Positions 6,107-7,647 of a DNA stretch of 7,647 nucleotides are shown here, piece by piece. The position numbers were made by a program, and so were the translations under genes. Below the pieces are notes generated by a model. That model worked only from the letters and a program-made list of their open reading frames with translations, was not told the origin of the DNA and made no database searches. The DNA lies in assembly GCA_018658605.1 (NCBI GenBank), contig JABHUV010000376.1, positions 1 through 7,647 on the forward strand, read 5' to 3'. This DNA comes from Planctomycetaceae bacterium (GTDB lineage Bacteria > Planctomycetota > Planctomycetia > Pirellulales > Pirellulaceae). The stretch's first letter is position 1. Every line of letters begins with the position of its first letter.

Positions 6107-7192
6107 ATGACTGTTGATCCCTCACACCCATTTCAAGCTCCATGGCCCATTCCTGATGCGGCAATTCAGCAACAATTGCAAACAGCTTATAGCTCGGGAG
6201 ATTGGGGATCCTATGCTGGTCCCTTTACGCAGAAGTTGCGTGAAACGCTGACAAATAAATACAAACGAAAACATGCAATGTTGGTTTGCTCAGGCACGAT
6301 CGGTATTGAACTGGCTTTGCGTGGCGTCGGAGTGACTGCTGGCGACGAAGTGATTCTAGCGGGGTACGATTTCCCAGGTAATTTTCGCTGTATCGAAGCA
6401 ACTGGGGCTACGCCGGTTCTAGTCGATATTGAGTGCGGGACTTGGAGCATACATGCGGGTGATCTAGCGGCGGCTCATAGTGAAAAAACAAAAGCAGTGG
6501 TTGTCAGTAGCTTGCATGGTGGCATAGCAAATATTGAGTCAATTATGCAGTGGTCTCGCTCTGTCGGTGTTGCGGTAGTTGAAGATATCTGCCAGGCGCC
6601 AGCAGCCACACGCGCAGGGCAACTGTTGGGAACATTTGGGGATTTGGCCGTGATGAGTTTTGGTGGCAGTAAATTGTTAACAGCAGGCCGCGGGGGTGCG
6701 GTGCTTTGTGACGATGAAGCGATGGCACAGCGTATCAATGTTTTTAAAGAACGCGGTAATGATGCGTTTGCATTGAGCGAATTGCAAGCGTGTGTGCTGT
6801 TGCCGCAATTTGAAACGCTCGCAGAGCGTCATTTGCTGCGACGTGACAATGTAAATGTCATCTTGGAAACTACGGCACGCTGCTCTGGAATCACTCGACT
6901 TAAAATCAATGCAGAGGACAGTCCGGCTTTCTATAAGCTCGCTTGGATCCTTGATGACTCGCAGCGGCGACAAGACTTGTTGTGTTATGCGCAGGAAAAG
7001 GGAATCCCTTTGTTTGCGGGATTCAATGGGTTTGTGAAACGTAGTGCAAGACGTTGTCGCAAGCCTGTACCATTAGTGCATAGCACTGCGGCTGCCGAGG
7101 CAACCGTGTTGTTACACCACCCCGTATTACTGCAAGGATCGAACGTTATTCGAGAACTAGCTGAGGAACTTATTGACGTATTTAACCACTAA
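6107..7192 (+). CDS. DegT/DnrJ/EryC1/StrS-family PLP-dependent aminotransferase
   Basis: The product is 361 residues. The frame is open back to 6014, but the ATG at 6107 is preferred because earlier starts overlap the propeller gene heavily, and the protein then opens with 'PWPIPDAAI' and 'GDWGSYAGPF', as relatives do. Fold-type I landmarks are present: the PLP-phosphate-binding start 'CSGTIGIELALRG' (61-73), 'GDEVILAGYDFPGN' (79-92), 'VVEDICQAPAA' (157-167) with Asp160 and Gln163 near the cofactor, and 'SFGGSKLLTAGRGG' (184-197) with Lys189 as the likely Schiff-base lysine. The C-terminal 'LLHHPVLL' (335-342) is typical of this subgroup. The family usually transfers an amino group to a keto sugar bound to a nucleotide, and some members catalyse dehydration instead. 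The substrate cannot be read here. It is cytoplasmic, follows the propeller stop by two bases and has no own Shine-Dalgarno, so translation probably couples to the upstream gene. Confidence 0.9.
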   Translation: MTVDPSHPFQAPWPIPDAAIQQQLQTAYSSGDWGSYAGPFTQKLRETLTNKYKRKHAMLVCSGTIGIELALRGVGVTAGDEVILAGYDFPGNFRCIEATGATPVLVDIECGTWSIHAGDLAAAHSEKTKAVVVSSLHGGIANIESIMQWSRSVGVAVVEDICQAPAATRAGQLLGTFGDLAVMSFGGSKLLTAGRGGAVLCDDEAMAQRINVFKERGNDAFALSELQACVLLPQFETLAERHLLRRDNVNVILETTARCSGITRLKINAEDSPAFYKLAWILDDSQRRQDLLCYAQEKGIPLFAGFNGFVKRSARRCRKPVPLVHSTAAAEATVLLHHPVLLQGSNVIRELAEELIDVFNH

Positions 7193-7239
7193 GGGCAATG
7201 GGTAGAGTTGAAAAATGATATCCTGAATAGACCCTTAAG

Positions 7240-7245
7240 TATAAT
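7240..7245 (+). promoter_or_regulatory. Perfect TATAAT -10 candidate upstream of the DUF1080 gene
   Basis: TATAAT lies 38 bases before the ATG at 7284, a suitable distance for a -10 box with a short leader. No -35 box with 16-18 base spacing is recognisable. The 91-base gap after the DegT-family gene supports separate initiation, but the call rests on one hexamer. Confidence 0.3.
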
Positions 7246-7271
7246 TTGTAGTTTGTTTAACATTGAATAAT

Positions 7272-7275
7272 AGGA
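7272..7275 (+). promoter_or_regulatory. Shine-Dalgarno-like AGGA before the DUF1080 gene
   Basis: AGGA ends eight bases before the ATG at 7284, a normal spacing, and supports that start. Confidence 0.5.
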
Positions 7276-7283
7276 ATTTTTTC

Positions 7284-7647
7284 ATGGTCGATCGTATCCC
7301 TCCTACTCCAATAAAACGAAAAACCACTCGTCGGCGTTTTATCCAACACGGCACACTTTCTACAGCGGCAGTCATGGCACTGCACGGTCGAGCATATGCG
7401 GCGCCAAAACGGGGTTGGATTGAGTTGTTCAACGGCAAGGATTTGTCAGGTTGGCACATTAACCCAGAAAAGATCGGTCACGGCACAGGTGGTAATTGGC
7501 GTGTGGAACAAGGGGCGATTACGGGTGAACAGGATCCTCCAGGTTCGGGAAACGGAGGCATTCTACTAACAGACCGCAAGTTTGAGAACTTTGTGCTCGA
7601 AATCGACATGCTGCCCGACTGGGGGGTTTGTTCGGGTTTGTTCTTGC
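7284..7647 (+). CDS. Tat-exported DUF1080 (3-keto-disaccharide hydrolase-like) protein, C-terminus off the right edge
   Basis: The first 121 residues are visible and the frame is open to the edge. Residues 14-20 'TTRRRFI' form a twin-arginine motif, followed by a moderately hydrophobic stretch and 'AYAA|P' (38-41) as the likely cleavage site. Export as a folded protein is therefore expected. The mature start 'GWIELFNGKDLSGW' (44-57) is the signature opening of DUF1080 domains. It is followed by 'NWRVEQGAITGE' (71-82), 'GGILLTDRKFENFVLEIDM' (91-109) and 'SGLFL' (117-121), all matching the concanavalin-like jelly-roll pattern. Characterised members of the family act on 3-keto-glycosides; most planctomycete copies are untested. 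The start is the ATG at 7284 with AGGA eight bases upstream. It lies co-directionally 91 bases after the aminotransferase gene and may have its own promoter. Confidence 0.9.
   Translation, partial: MVDRIPPTPIKRKTTRRRFIQHGTLSTAAVMALHGRAYAAPKRGWIELFNGKDLSGWHINPEKIGHGTGGNWRVEQGAITGEQDPPGSGNGGILLTDRKFENFVLEIDMLPDWGVCSGLFL

Noticed and set aside
7190..7237. TAAGGG and CCCTTA inverted repeat after the aminotransferase gene, possible terminator
   Set aside because: The stem is only six pairs, the loop is 36 bases and no T-tract follows, so it does not look like an intrinsic terminator.

Overview
The window looks like ordinary chromosomal DNA from a planctomycete, most likely a marine Pirellulaceae-type bacterium. 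This assignment is an inference from gene content. It rests on a BBP7-like outer-membrane barrel, an exported DUF1080 protein with a Tat signal, a PQQ-type propeller with the 'DWPxFxGP' start typical of the phylum, a stand-alone UVR-motif protein, and mostly weak or absent Shine-Dalgarno sites. Base composition is moderate, near half GC by eye. I see no tRNA, rRNA, CRISPR array, insertion sequence, phage gene or attachment site.

Layout. From 1 to 1013 (minus) runs the N-terminal part of an exported barrel protein whose C-terminus lies beyond the left edge. A 400-base divergent intergenic region (1014-1413) follows and contains a G-tract cluster. Two plus-strand genes come next: an exported TraB/GumN (TIKI-like) protein (1414-2334) and a sugar phosphate isomerase/epimerase-type TIM barrel (2416-3234). 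The TIM-barrel gene meets a minus-strand UVR-motif gene (3245-3991) tail to tail, with 10 bases between the stops. Upstream of that, also on minus, is arfB, a ribosome-rescue peptidyl-tRNA hydrolase (4131-4550). Sixty bases separate arfB from a divergent plus-strand pair: an exported PQQ-like propeller (4611-6104) and a DegT/DnrJ-family aminotransferase (6107-7192), only 2 bases apart. The window ends inside a Tat-exported DUF1080 protein (7284 to the right edge).

How the genes may work together. Four of the eight products carry export signals (barrel, TraB-like, propeller, DUF1080). Three enzymes (TIM barrel, DegT-type, DUF1080) belong to families that act on sugars or sugar-derived keto compounds. 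A sugar-processing neighbourhood is therefore possible, but no oxidoreductase, transporter or dedicated regulator is present to complete a pathway. arfB and the UVR gene look like housekeeping neighbours. I found no clearly novel system. The most useful leads are a possible non-canonical metal site in the TIM barrel, the tight propeller/aminotransferase pairing, the poorly characterised UVR protein, and the G-rich divergent intergenic region.
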